A DNA stretch of 64,000 nt from Arenicellales bacterium (GTDB lineage: Bacteria; Pseudomonadota; Gammaproteobacteria; Arenicellales; JAJDZL01): positions 924,149 through 988,148 of the forward strand of contig OX638343.1 of the NCBI GenBank assembly GCA_951813075.1, written 5' to 3'. Of this stretch, positions 28,914-38,271 are shown piece by piece. Under the pieces are notes generated by a model, which was not told the DNA's origin, ran no database searches, and was given only the letters and a program-made list of their open reading frames with translations. Positions within the stretch are counted from its first letter, which is position 1; the number at the start of each line of letters is the position of its first letter. The position numbers and the translations under genes were made by a program.

Positions 28914-29603
28914 TTAACACAGAATATCGACGACATCCGCCATAGATGTGACTGTGAAATCGGGCTCGTAATCCTTCTCCCACTTCTCACAGTTTCTACG
29001 CATCCACATAGTCCGCAATCCTGCATTCTTTGCGCCATCGATGTCTGATTCAGGATGATCTCCGATGTGCAAGGTTTCTCCGGGCTGGGAATTGGCGATC
29101 TCGCAGGCTCTGAGAAAACCTGCCTGATGCGGCTTCAGGAATCCGATATCTGCTGCGTATACACAACCCACAAAATAGTCGCGGATGCCTACTTGCTCCA
29201 AGTCTGAATTCCCGTCGGACAGGGAAACCAACGGATATTTGCTGTAAAGACTCTTCAGGGCAGGCAACGAATCCGGATAGAGGGTCAACTGATTTCTGTC
29301 ATGCAGAAACTGCCCCATCAGATTGTCCACTCCTTCAAGGTTATAGTCGCATGCCTGCAGCATGTGTACATAGACCTGTCGGCGGAGTTCCGTGAAATCA
29401 TGCCGAATATGAGGCATGCTGTCGAACAAATCCTCGCGCAAATTTCGCACATCCTCAATCGAGAACCGTTCGGTAACTTTCGGATAGGTCTGTTTGAGCA
29501 ACTCGTGACTGTTTGCTTCGGCCCGCTCAATTGCCGGAAATACGTTCCAAAGCGTATTGTCCAAATCAAGTGTTATCGCGCGAATTTCAACCACACCATT
29601 CAT
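28914..29603 (-). CDS. HAD-superfamily hydrolase (YigB/YjjG-like)
   Basis: 229 residues. HAD motif I is TLDLDNTLW (nucleophile Asp). Motif II Ser/Asp is in VSLSDGNSD, and the motif III Lys is in FLKPHQAGF. Motif IV is HIGDHPESDIDGAKNAGLRTMWM. A helical cap lies between. The YigB/YjjG group acts on small phosphorylated metabolites such as FMN or nucleotides. Specificity is not readable here. Its ATG overlaps the last codon of the decayed hdrB frame (ATGA), so it was translationally coupled to the C1 cluster. Confidence 0.87.
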   Translation of the reverse strand: MNGVVEIRAITLDLDNTLWNVFPAIERAEANSHELLKQTYPKVTERFSIEDVRNLREDLFDSMPHIRHDFTELRRQVYVHMLQACDYNLEGVDNLMGQFLHDRNQLTLYPDSLPALKSLYSKYPLVSLSDGNSDLEQVGIRDYFVGCVYAADIGFLKPHQAGFLRACEIANSQPGETLHIGDHPESDIDGAKNAGLRTMWMRRNCEKWEKDYEPDFTVTSMADVVDILC

Positions 29604-30158
29604 CGCTCACACAAAGAAATTTCAAAATGATTCAGCGCTTGGTGATGTCTTCCGGTTCCCTCGCGCGGAATGATCTGCCCATCGAAATCTGTTTGTTTGG
29701 CCATTGCGGCATATTCAACAGTCATCAACTGAATGTAGCAGGCAGTAGGCATTATTAAATCTGATTTGAATCTCATATTGATCTGTTCCTGATAGCCCTC
29801 AAAATCATCTGAAAAACGGGGTAAGGTGTGACAATCAATTCAGCATCATGGTCGAAGGCAGACTCAACAATTTCCTTGATTTGATTCTGACTTGTTTCCG
29901 GTTCAGAAAATGCCGAAGTACCACAGCAATACCTCACCATCTGATCACATTCTTCGATTGATTCGCCATCCGTCGCATCAAACTTCTAATCGATGTACAA
30001 CGGATTCTCATAATACTTTGCATCAATCCGGCGATTTTCACACAGTCCAGTGGTTTCACTGGTTTCAATTGCTGAAGAATGAGAGAGATTGCTTGATTCC
30101 GAATTCCATTTCGGAATTCTTGGAAATCCAGCACATTATTGTACTGATCAGAAACAAA
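29600..30158 (-). pseudogene. HdrB-like CCG-domain protein, decayed
   Basis: No complete ORF exists, but minus-strand fragments read in order as the C-terminal half of a heterodisulfide-reductase subunit B-like protein. First comes KYYENPLYID, then a TAG. The same frame goes on through VRYCCGTSAFSEPE and IVESAFDHDAELIVTPYPVF. After a frameshift come EGYQEQINMRFKSD, LIMPTACYIQLMTVEYAAM and GQIIPREGTG. The pattern C-C-G, then I-V-T-x-C-P-x-C-Q-x-x-L, then Y-F-T-Q-L-M is that of HdrB. The second Cys pair is lost here. The last frame ends in a TGA overlapping the HAD start. It follows the ATP-grasp gene directly. Assignment is from pattern memory, not from a search. Confidence 0.55.
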
Positions 30159-31052
30159 TTAGGTTAATTTATTGCTTTGTACGACTATTTCAGCAAACGA
30201 TCGCGCAATATCTGTATCAGAGACTTCTTGCAAACCCTGCCAGGCAGGAACACCGTTAATCTCAATCACCTGCCAACCAGCACGATTCGTATGAATCAGG
30301 TCGACTCCCGCGTAGTCTGCTTCGACTGCAACTGCTGCCTGCGCAGCCAGTTTTAGTGCTTCATTCGGTAAATTTGCTGGCAGGCATTGCGCCCCTCTTG
30401 CTCGATTCGTCACCCAATTATCCGAACGGCGTTCCATCGCACAGATCGCATGACCGTCGACTACCATAACCCGCCAATCCCGCCAGTAGTTTTTGTCACT
30501 CGGAACAAACTCTTGTAAGTAATAGACCCCGTTAACTGCCTCTTCATCAGGAACATCTGATTCTGTCTCGATGATTTGCAACCCACGGCCGCGTGAACCA
30601 AACAGCGGTTTGAGAACAAGTCTACGCTTCAATCTGACCGAGTCCCTTACCAGTTCAATAACACCCGCTTTACTTTCACGAGTCCATGCCGGTACAGTCG
30701 CGACGCCATTGCGATTCAGCAGATGACTTGTCATCGACTTGTCAACAGTTCTCTCGATCACCTTGGCTGAATTGACGACACGGACTGACATTTGCTCCAG
30801 CGCATGCAGAAAACCCAGTCGTAGTGTGACCTGCTCGAAGCTTCCCGCTGCAATCCCCCTGACAAATGCAGCAGACGGCAACTCACCTTGAAATCCGGGT
30901 ATCAGAAGACCACCAAACTCAGCCGAAGTCGTAAACGCGCAATCAGCGAGCGAGGCTAGAGTTGGCTCAGCACCAAAGTTGAGAAAGGCATCGATCAGTT
31001 TTCTTTCGTGCCAACCATTGGAGTTGGTAAAGATGACGACTCTTGCACTCAA
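30159..31052 (-). CDS. RimK/MptN-like ATP-grasp ligase of the H4MPT cluster
   Basis: About 297 residues from a TTG at 31052 that overlaps the mch stop by two bases. An upstream in-frame start at 31112 would overlap more. ATP-grasp features: LVLKPLFGSRGRGLQIIE (P-loop-like Lys and glycine loop), YLQEFVPSDKNYWRDWRVMVVDGH and a metal-binding AGVDLIHTNRAGWQVIEINGVPAW. RimK-type enzymes add Glu to an acceptor; the archaeal MptN adds Glu to tetrahydromethanopterin. Methylotroph H4MPT clusters carry such a gene, so a pterin-modifying role is likely here. Confidence 0.82.
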   Translation of the reverse strand: MSARVVIFTNSNGWHERKLIDAFLNFGAEPTLASLADCAFTTSAEFGGLLIPGFQGELPSAAFVRGIAAGSFEQVTLRLGFLHALEQMSVRVVNSAKVIERTVDKSMTSHLLNRNGVATVPAWTRESKAGVIELVRDSVRLKRRLVLKPLFGSRGRGLQIIETESDVPDEEAVNGVYYLQEFVPSDKNYWRDWRVMVVDGHAICAMERRSDNWVTNRARGAQCLPANLPNEALKLAAQAAVAVEADYAGVDLIHTNRAGWQVIEINGVPAWQGLQEVSDTDIARSFAEIVVQSNKLT

Positions 31053-32029
31053 GGAACTATTCGAAATGACTGTTCCAGCAATTCCCAATTGATACTTCCG
31101 CAGTACAACCATTCATCTGTGGCAATATTGTGAACAGAGACTTTGGCTGGACTGAACAACATGGGATCAATCTGATAGAAGTCATAGTTGTATTTTTTGA
31201 AAGTTTCGGAAAACGGAATGCCGTAATCTGATGAATTGCAGCTTGGCAGATTGTTGGCAAGGAAGTCTGCGCTCGCAGAGTCACAGTTCACTACAAGCGT
31301 AACTTCACCGCCGTACAATATGCTATCGTTCGTCCTTCCCATTGCGGTCATAAAATCCGCACTTGGCGATGCGACAATTGCGGTGCCTTCTCCGCTCACG
31401 ATGGAATGGATATCGAATTTGATTTCACGTGCCTTGTGCATCGCAACTTCAACCACTCTTGCCGCAATTTGCGCAACCCCGGCGAGACTGCCTGTTGGTG
31501 TCAGTATCACTGTAAGGTTTTCGCAAACGATTCCGCACTTACTCGCTATATATTCGATCATCCCGTCCGGCGGAAACTCAGATGTTTCGATCACAATGCA
31601 GGCTTGGTCGAAGTTATCGCTATAACCGAGGTCTTGGTAAAGAGTCTCAACCGTCGCGAGTGCCCGTGCCGGACCTGACCCCAGCGCCCGAAATTTTGGT
31701 TTTTTATAGTCGAGGCTCCACCCGGCATACTGGCTTCCCAGACAGCTCAAAACCGGAGAATTGGTATGAACACGAACGTCCGGGCAGTCGTTCAATACAG
31801 TTCGCGGTAAACAGAATGAAACCACGCCAAGACCTGCCATACAAATTTCCGCGATTCGCCTGCCTGCCTCATAACTTCCAGGACAATTTATCCCAGCATC
31901 AACAACAGTTCCTCCGTTCGGTCGCCTGTCAACCGAAAGTTTCAGAGAATCCGCTTCCTCGACGAGAGCTTGCACCCGAGGGGCAGCTAGTTCGTTGACA
32001 CTCGGCCAATCTTTAAGAGAATCGATCAT
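31049..32029 (-). CDS. mch: Methenyl-tetrahydromethanopterin cyclohydrolase
   Basis: 326 residues. It interconverts 5,10-methenyl-H4MPT and formyl-H4MPT in the cytoplasm. Typical motifs are GGTVVDAGINCPGSYEAGRRIAEICMAGLG, VHTNSPVLSCLGSQYAGW, RALGSGPARALA, GIVCENLTVILTPTGSLAG and LYGGEVTLVV. Length matches bacterial Mch. It is in an operon-like run between two ATP-grasp genes with a 9-bp gap upstream and an overlap downstream. Confidence 0.93.
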   Translation of the reverse strand: MIDSLKDWPSVNELAAPRVQALVEEADSLKLSVDRRPNGGTVVDAGINCPGSYEAGRRIAEICMAGLGVVSFCLPRTVLNDCPDVRVHTNSPVLSCLGSQYAGWSLDYKKPKFRALGSGPARALATVETLYQDLGYSDNFDQACIVIETSEFPPDGMIEYIASKCGIVCENLTVILTPTGSLAGVAQIAARVVEVAMHKAREIKFDIHSIVSGEGTAIVASPSADFMTAMGRTNDSILYGGEVTLVVNCDSASADFLANNLPSCNSSDYGIPFSETFKKYNYDFYQIDPMLFSPAKVSVHNIATDEWLYCGSINWELLEQSFRIVP

Positions 32030-32037
32030 TGTCTCAA

Positions 32038-33162
32038 TTATTCAATCCAGTCGCTGGTAATATCAGTCATTGCCCGGTGGCGCTCCAACACCATCTGCTT
32101 CGCTGATTCTGAAGTCGAATTTTCCGCATTCACTGTACATAGCGGCTCGAATTTCGAAATGCTCACTTCAGCTCTGTTCTGATCGGTTACCCAGTGCGGC
32201 CACTCCCAGTCTATAGGAACACGGATATTGTCGGATGCATAAACGATGTAATGCGCACGAAAAATTCCATCAAGCGAAATCGATCGCAGTTCTGAATGCT
32301 TAGCGTCAAACACATCCCAGTGCGCACCAATGAAAGAGTCGTCTCCTTCGTGAAGTTCAAAGGTGAAGCCCGGACGCGGATTCACTTCCAGAAGATACCA
32401 GCTATCGCCATCTATAATCATATCAAAGGACAACAAACCTCTTAGTCTGAAAAACGATATTACGTCGTTAATATGTTGTTTTATCGATATTAGCAGACTC
32501 TTAGAAATCTGTTGACAATCAATCGACACCGCACCCCCATAAGTAAAGGGCCTATCTTCATCGACTTCACTACACCACTGTTCAGAAAATCCCACAATCT
32601 GATTGTCATATTCGCTGGCGAGAACTGTTGCGGTGATTGTTTTGCCCTGTAGACAACATTGAAAATAATTTCCGCTGGTATTCTTCTGGTTCAAGTAACG
32701 TTCGATGTGTATCCCTCCACTACCGCCGATCGTCTTGATCAGCCAAGTCTTGTCGTCAACAGGAGTACTTAACTGAGTGGCTGGATGTGGAACACCGAGC
32801 TTTGTGAGCGCAGCAAAAAATATTTTCGGTTCGCAGACTTTCCTGATTGTCTCTGCTGAGTTCCCAAGTAGACGTCGATGCTGTGAAATCTGGTCGAGAA
32901 CACTCGGTGTATGTTCCAACCCACCGCCAAAAATGACCGGAAGCTGTGTCTGTGGGTCACACTTCTCAATTGCCTTGAGCAACGATTCGGAATCGATTCC
33001 GATCTCATCCCAATCAGCAATCTTAGATCTGATCGAGTTGGCATCGACATCCAGATCAGCAAAACAATCTATCGCATAAACACCGATTCCTGCTTTCGCC
33101 GCCGACACCGCCAATGACCTGACAGACAAACCAACGATGATACAGAGACGATCATCCGACAT
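32038..33162 (-). CDS. ATP-grasp protein of H4MPT clusters (Orf5-like)
   Basis: 374 residues with a diverged N-terminal pre-ATP-grasp domain (CIIVGLSVRSLAVSAAKAG, AIDCFADLDVD). An ATP-grasp core follows with WLIKTIGGSGGIHIERY, YFQCCLQGKTITATVLAS, FTYGGAVSI and a metal site in LLSFDMIIDGDSWYLLEVNPRPGFTFEL. Genes of this kind, such as orf5 of methylotrophs, sit in H4MPT gene clusters and are needed for the pathway or pterin synthesis, with an unknown reaction. It overlaps the mtdB end by 11 bases. Confidence 0.83.
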   Translation of the reverse strand: MSDDRLCIIVGLSVRSLAVSAAKAGIGVYAIDCFADLDVDANSIRSKIADWDEIGIDSESLLKAIEKCDPQTQLPVIFGGGLEHTPSVLDQISQHRRLLGNSAETIRKVCEPKIFFAALTKLGVPHPATQLSTPVDDKTWLIKTIGGSGGIHIERYLNQKNTSGNYFQCCLQGKTITATVLASEYDNQIVGFSEQWCSEVDEDRPFTYGGAVSIDCQQISKSLLISIKQHINDVISFFRLRGLLSFDMIIDGDSWYLLEVNPRPGFTFELHEGDDSFIGAHWDVFDAKHSELRSISLDGIFRAHYIVYASDNIRVPIDWEWPHWVTDQNRAEVSISKFEPLCTVNAENSTSESAKQMVLERHRAMTDITSDWIE

Positions 33163-34048
33163 GCTTCATGGCTTCATCAAATGCTTCTGGCAAATCAATC
33201 GCCACCGCGTCCTCTGATGTCAACATACGTTTGAGCAGTTGGCTTTGAACTTTGTACTTCACGCCGCCAATCCCCAATGCGCCGATGGCAGCGAAAGCCC
33301 CCCGCGTGGTCTCAATCTGGGTACCATTGTCTGTGACACCAACACCCTCGATTCCCGCCGGAGGTACGGCGTTTACGTCAGCCGCTACCAACAGGTTTTT
33401 CGCTTGATCGAGCATGGATTTGTCCAATACCTGAATTCCGGCTTTTGCCGTACAAATTATCACCTCGGCGTCTGACACGGCAGCTTGACGCTCGTTATCG
33501 TCAATGGCTGATTCGGATGGAATGTCTTTATCGTAGCGTGCAGTAAAAGTCGAGACAGTATCGGATCTGGCATTTGGTGTAAGTCGCACGAGACTTGTAA
33601 TCGCACCACGATCCGAAGCCAGTATGGCGGCACACAAACCAACCGGTCCGCCACCAAGAATCTTTACCATCCGATTCTCAAGACCCTTTCCGTCTGCTTC
33701 ACGAAGATAATTTTCAATGATCGCAATCAACGCTCCGGAAGTTGTAAATGCACCGTTCGGATCTGAAAATACGGATAACTCGAAAGGCGGAACGGTTGAA
33801 TTCTTGGCGATTTTCAGCATATCCGCAGCCACATTCACGTCATAACCCCCAATAAACAAGCCAGTTGCTGCCGCATGCTTGGGTGGCCTTGAAAATATTG
33901 CGTCCTGTACCAGGTCAGATACATCATCGACCGTTACTTCGGTGTGTGGAATGATGATTTCATATCCAGCATCAATCGCCATATTTGCGTCGAATGCACT
34001 GACATTGCGAGCTGGGGTGATCATATGCAGTATTTTCCTTCTGGTCAT
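33152..34048 (-). CDS. mtdB: NAD(P)-dependent methylene-tetrahydromethanopterin dehydrogenase
   Basis: About 298 residues from ATG 34048 (GTG 34063 also in frame). It oxidises methylene-H4MPT to methenyl-H4MPT with NAD(P). The N-terminal KILHMITPARNVSAFDANMAIDAGYE, the FIGGYD motif and the Rossmann region MVKILGGGPVGLCAAILAS are typical of MtdB, as is AADVNAVPPAGIEGVGV. The Rossmann segment has lower similarity to MtdA-type enzymes that use tetrahydrofolate. It lies in the cluster before the Orf5-like and mch genes, which fits the reaction order. Confidence 0.92.
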   Translation of the reverse strand: MTRRKILHMITPARNVSAFDANMAIDAGYEIIIPHTEVTVDDVSDLVQDAIFSRPPKHAAATGLFIGGYDVNVAADMLKIAKNSTVPPFELSVFSDPNGAFTTSGALIAIIENYLREADGKGLENRMVKILGGGPVGLCAAILASDRGAITSLVRLTPNARSDTVSTFTARYDKDIPSESAIDDNERQAAVSDAEVIICTAKAGIQVLDKSMLDQAKNLLVAADVNAVPPAGIEGVGVTDNGTQIETTRGAFAAIGALGIGGVKYKVQSQLLKRMLTSEDAVAIDLPEAFDEAMKHVG

Positions 34049-34093
34049 GGCTCTCTTACCCACTTCACGTTGTTGGTATCCTGCGCTGTTATT

Positions 34094-35041
34094 TCATTCA
34101 ATCTGAATCTGTGCACCTTCATTGCGAGCTTTACAGATTTCGAGTCGAATACTTCGGTCTGACCGGGATTCGAGCACACGATTGCGCAGTTCCACGGCGC
34201 TTTTCTCATTCTCCAATATAACAAATCCAGTCGGGCCCCATGAACTCTGACCAACCCCAGTGGCACCGGATTTTTCAGCTTCTTCGAGCACTTCGGTGAC
34301 CTCTGAACTCAGAAATCTACCACCCTGAAACGGACTGAAAAAATCCCCGACATCATTTTGGATAGTCGTAATTCCTGCGCCAAATCCGACGAGGTCCCGG
34401 CACTCCAAAGCTGGCAATACCTGCTCAAGCAGCGTTCGCTGCAATTTATCCGCCAATGATTCTGAAAAACCTCCCAGTTTCCGGAAAGCATCAGACTCAA
34501 AGTCACCATGCGCTCCCTGATTACCGGTATCAATAACCAGCAATATGCACCAACTCTCCGGAAATTCCAGTCTTCTTGCGATGATCCGCGCTTCATCCTT
34601 CGTCGACGCTTCCCTGTCAACAAGAAATCCGCCATGGGTAAACGCTGCTGTTCCAATTCCGGATCGCCCACCGCGTCGCAGTAGATGGGAAAGTCTGCTA
34701 GTTGCAATGCAGGTGTCATTCAGCCGGATGCAGGCGGTACCGACCGCCAACGCCAGCTGTGTTCCGGAGCCCAGTCCAATATGTGCAGGAATGGTGCGGA
34801 TAACATCAATATGGAGTGGTTGCTCTAAATCAAATTCTGCGATGAGTTTATCAACATAACGCCGTACTTTACCCTGCATGGGACCCGATACCGTCCACTC
34901 TGACGCTTTCTCAGCCTTGACTGTGACCGCAGGACGCTCGATCGCCACACCCAGTGCTCCAAACTCTGACGCGGCGTTACCATTCAGTTCGACAAATCCC
35001 AAGTGCAGGCGAGCCGGTGCGGTTATGGTAATTTTTTGCAT
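34094..35041 (-). CDS. mptG: Beta-ribofuranosylaminobenzene 5'-phosphate synthase
   Basis: 315 residues of the GHMP kinase-like fold. The N-terminal TAPARLHLGFVEL, the ATP/phosphate loop IPAHIGLGSGTQLALAVG, GGRSGIGTAAFTHGGFLVD, and GATGVGQSSWGPTGFVI are characteristic. It joins 4-hydroxybenzoate or 4-aminobenzoate to PRPP with loss of CO2 and PPi, the first dedicated step of methanopterin side-chain synthesis. First gene of the minus-strand C1 operon, divergent from fhcBADC. Confidence 0.92.
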   Translation of the reverse strand: MQKITITAPARLHLGFVELNGNAASEFGALGVAIERPAVTVKAEKASEWTVSGPMQGKVRRYVDKLIAEFDLEQPLHIDVIRTIPAHIGLGSGTQLALAVGTACIRLNDTCIATSRLSHLLRRGGRSGIGTAAFTHGGFLVDREASTKDEARIIARRLEFPESWCILLVIDTGNQGAHGDFESDAFRKLGGFSESLADKLQRTLLEQVLPALECRDLVGFGAGITTIQNDVGDFFSPFQGGRFLSSEVTEVLEEAEKSGATGVGQSSWGPTGFVILENEKSAVELRNRVLESRSDRSIRLEICKARNEGAQIQIE

Positions 35042-35356
35042 TTCAGTTGATCACTGATCAATAGTCAAACGCTGAACTTTTTGAGTCCGAGAACAAACAG
35101 GTGTCGTTCCAAATCCACCAATTTCTGTCATCCAAGACTTCCCGAAACTCATAACAGATTGATAATATATAGATAATTTGCACATCCCGCATATAATCCC
35201 GTTGATCGGTTCAACCAGATTGCTTGTTGGAGTGATTCGATATTCTTAGTTCAATACGGTGCAACAAGACATCGGTTATTCGTTTCAACTCAGTGCTTTT
35301 AGGATTTGCATTTCCCGGTTGGACAATGGTATTTCAATTGTATTATTCAATTTAAG
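35042..35356. promoter_or_regulatory. Divergent promoter region between mptG and fhcB
   Basis: This 315-bp gap separates the two halves of the C1 cluster and must contain both promoters. On the plus strand TTGGAC (35319-35324) and TATTAT (35341-35346), 16 bp apart, are a candidate, which would leave only a very short fhcB leader. I see no clear candidate on the minus strand and no known riboswitch. Confidence 0.45.
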
Positions 35357-36622
35357 ATGTCTACCGCTGTTTCAAAAAACAAATTCGAAGCGATCTGTCC
35401 ATTCTGTGCGTTGCTGTGCGATGACATCACTGTCAGACTGGATTCGGCCGATTGCTCTGTTGAGGCGAACGGCTGTCATCTCGCTCAATCCAGATATTCC
35501 ACGATTGGCAAACCGAAGCACGACAAATGTTACCTGCACGGTACTCCAATTGATCATACAAAAGCAATTCAGATTGCTACCGAAATGATTTCCAAATCGA
35601 AAGCGCTGGTGATCGCTGGAATGCTCACTGATGTTGCAGGTGCCCGAGCTGCTTTGAAACTTGCTGAACGCAAGCGCGCAGTCATCATGCAATCTGATGG
35701 TAAACGCAATAGCTTGCAAACATCTCGCATCCAACGTTCCGGCGGTTATTTCACGACTTTAGCCGAAATTCAAAATCGCGCGGACCTGATCATAATGTTC
35801 GGTCGCGAACCCGTATGCGCGTGTCCGCGAATACTGGAAACGCTTTGTCCTCAACGCTCAAAACCTGATAGTTCTGACGGAAGAGTTTCGTTCGTGGCGA
35901 TCGGCACCCCAGAGGACAACGATAGTGTGTTCGAGGGCTTGAAGTCATTTGAATGCAGCCCCGAACAGTACGGAATGCTGACCGACGCGATCAGGCTTCG
36001 GGTTGAGAACAAACGACACAATAGCAATCTTGGTTTTATCTCGGATGAGCAAATTGACAGGTTGACCGCAATGATAACCAAAGCAAACTACCCGATCTTG
36101 GTCTGGGCCGAATCGGACTTCCAATTTTCTCTTGGTGACCTTGCGATAGATTCCATAAATCAATTGATAGAGACTCTGAATATCAAAAAGCGCAGCGCTG
36201 GACTGGTAGTTTCCGGGTCAGCATCCTCCCCGACCGTCAATCAGGTAGCAACCTGGCAGTTTGGCAAACCTACTCCGCTAAGTTTCCGTAGCAGGAAACC
36301 AAGTTATTTTCCAGAATTTCATTCGTTGGATTCGATTGAAAAAAGAAGCGATGTCGATATTGTTCTGTGGGTTGGCGGACTCGATGAAGACCCGCAGATT
36401 CCAGAGACGACGGCAGACATAATTGCGATCTCTCATTCAATGCCGACAAATTCACAACTGTTCATCCCGATTGGGATACCCGGTATCCACCATGATGCAC
36501 ATCTTTTCAGAACCGACCAGGTTGTTGCGATGCATGTCCGTCACATAACTCCCTCGTTACATCCATCCGGTGCTGAAGTTCTGACCTCAATCCTGAACCA
36601 ACTGGAACCAGACCAATGCTGA
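35357..36622 (+). CDS. fhcB: Formyltransferase/hydrolase complex subunit B
   Basis: 421 residues from ATG 35357; an in-frame ATG at 35306 would add an extension unlike the family. The N-terminal ICPFCALLCDDI recalls the iron-sulfur motif of formylmethanofuran dehydrogenase subunit B. The molybdopterin-type scaffold follows (MLTDVAGARAALKLAERKRA, CACPRILETLCP, FIPIGIPGIHHDAHLFRTDQV). No Cys occurs between residue 58 and about 152, the region where the archaeal catalytic (seleno)Cys lies. This fits the bacterial complex acting as a hydrolase, not a dehydrogenase. Overlaps fhcA by 7 bases. Confidence 0.9.
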   Translation: MSTAVSKNKFEAICPFCALLCDDITVRLDSADCSVEANGCHLAQSRYSTIGKPKHDKCYLHGTPIDHTKAIQIATEMISKSKALVIAGMLTDVAGARAALKLAERKRAVIMQSDGKRNSLQTSRIQRSGGYFTTLAEIQNRADLIIMFGREPVCACPRILETLCPQRSKPDSSDGRVSFVAIGTPEDNDSVFEGLKSFECSPEQYGMLTDAIRLRVENKRHNSNLGFISDEQIDRLTAMITKANYPILVWAESDFQFSLGDLAIDSINQLIETLNIKKRSAGLVVSGSASSPTVNQVATWQFGKPTPLSFRSRKPSYFPEFHSLDSIEKRSDVDIVLWVGGLDEDPQIPETTADIIAISHSMPTNSQLFIPIGIPGIHHDAHLFRTDQVVAMHVRHITPSLHPSGAEVLTSILNQLEPDQC

Positions 36623-38271
36623 CTCGAATCAAAGGTGGAAAAATCTACGATCCGATCAATGGGATTGATGGAGTTGTGCAGGATCTTTATATCGACGAAG
36701 ACAAGATCATAGACAAACCACTTAATGGTAGGAAGATCAATGAAACCATTGATGCCGATGGCTTGTTTGTTATGTCCGGCGGTATTGACATTCACACACA
36801 CATAGGCGGTGGCAAAGTGAACATCGCCCGTATGATGATGACTGAAGAATCTGATCCCCACCAAGTCGCGCCTTGTGGATTGCTCAGGTCTGGGTCGGGT
36901 CGCATCGTACCATCAACTTTCCTGACCGGATACGAATACGCCAAACTTGGTTACACCATGTGTTATGAACCAGCTATAGTCCCCTCAAACGCTAGACAGG
37001 CTCACATGGAAATGGCAGATACGCCACTGCTCGATACTGGTGGTTATCTGGTATTGGGTAACGATGAGTATTTCCTCAGGCTGATGGCAACTGGAGCCGA
37101 AGCTGCAACAATCCGCGACTACATTGCATTCATGGTCGACGCCACGCAATGCATAGGAGTTAAAGTGGTCAATCCTGGCGGGATTAGCGCATTCAAGTTC
37201 AACCAACGGGCGCTAGATGTGGACGAACCCCACAAACACTATGGAGTGACACCCGGAGAAATTGTCAGAACGCTTTCAGAAGCTTTGCATGACATCAAAC
37301 TTTCACACCCGCTTCATGTACATACGAGCAATCTGGGTGTTCCGGGCAATTTCGCATCGACAATCAATACAGTCAAGGCTGCCGATGGGTTGCCACTACA
37401 CCTCGCGCATGTGCAGTTTCACAGCTACGGGACCGAAGGTAAACACAAATTTTCGTCTGCAGCGATGGAAATTGCAAATCTCGTAAAGCAAAACCCGCAA
37501 ATATCGGTTGATGTCGGGCATGTGATGTTTAATCAAACCATTACGATCTCCGCCGATACCATGCATCAGTTTGCAAACCGGAATCATGCACACCCGAGAA
37601 AATCCATGTTTCTCGACATTGAATGCGAGGCCGGCTGTGGCGTAGTACCGTTCCGCTACCGCTCAAAAAGCTATGTCAATGCGCTTCAATGGGCAATTGG
37701 CTTGGAACTGTTTCTGGCGATTGACAATCCCTGGCAGGTATTTCTGACAACCGATCATCCTAACGGCGCGTCATTTACGACTTACCCCCACCTGATACGG
37801 TTGTTGATGGACAAAAGTTGCCGCGATCATGCTCTTTCAACCATCAATCAATCGGCTGCCCGCATGAGCTGCGTATCTCAAATGACCCGTGAGTACTCAC
37901 TCTATGAAATCGCAATTGTCACCCGCGCGGGTCCGGCACGTTCACTCGGTTTGAAAGACCGCGGGCACCTGGGAGCAGGAGCAAACGCAGACATAGTACT
38001 ATACCGTCCGAACGACAATTGGGAAACCGTATTCGCAAATCCCGTAAGAGTCATGAAGGATGGAAGAACTGTCGTGCTTGATGGCGAAATCAAGCATGTG
38101 ATTTCGGGTCGTTCACATCGAGCCATTCTTGAATATGACACAAACATCAAGCGAGAACTGGGCAAATATTTTGAACAAAGTGGCAGTATGCGATTATCAA
38201 ATTTCAGCATCAGCGATGACGAAATGGCAAACGCTATCGGTTCACAGGTCGTGAAACATACATGGAACTGA
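36616..38271 (+). CDS. fhcA: Formyltransferase/hydrolase complex subunit A (amidohydrolase)
   Basis: 551 residues of the amidohydrolase superfamily. It hydrolyses formyl-methanofuran (or its analogue) to formate. Metal ligands are in GGIDIHTHIGGGKVN (H-x-H), DVGHVMFN and TTDHPNG. TEESDPHQVAPCG and LHLAHVQFHSYGTEG are also characteristic. The C-terminal GHLGAGANADIVLYRP is the usual amidohydrolase end. The start overlaps fhcB and the end overlaps fhcD by 10 bases, so the four subunits are made as one coupled unit. Confidence 0.93.
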   Translation: MLTRIKGGKIYDPINGIDGVVQDLYIDEDKIIDKPLNGRKINETIDADGLFVMSGGIDIHTHIGGGKVNIARMMMTEESDPHQVAPCGLLRSGSGRIVPSTFLTGYEYAKLGYTMCYEPAIVPSNARQAHMEMADTPLLDTGGYLVLGNDEYFLRLMATGAEAATIRDYIAFMVDATQCIGVKVVNPGGISAFKFNQRALDVDEPHKHYGVTPGEIVRTLSEALHDIKLSHPLHVHTSNLGVPGNFASTINTVKAADGLPLHLAHVQFHSYGTEGKHKFSSAAMEIANLVKQNPQISVDVGHVMFNQTITISADTMHQFANRNHAHPRKSMFLDIECEAGCGVVPFRYRSKSYVNALQWAIGLELFLAIDNPWQVFLTTDHPNGASFTTYPHLIRLLMDKSCRDHALSTINQSAARMSCVSQMTREYSLYEIAIVTRAGPARSLGLKDRGHLGAGANADIVLYRPNDNWETVFANPVRVMKDGRTVVLDGEIKHVISGRSHRAILEYDTNIKRELGKYFEQSGSMRLSNFSISDDEMANAIGSQVVKHTWN

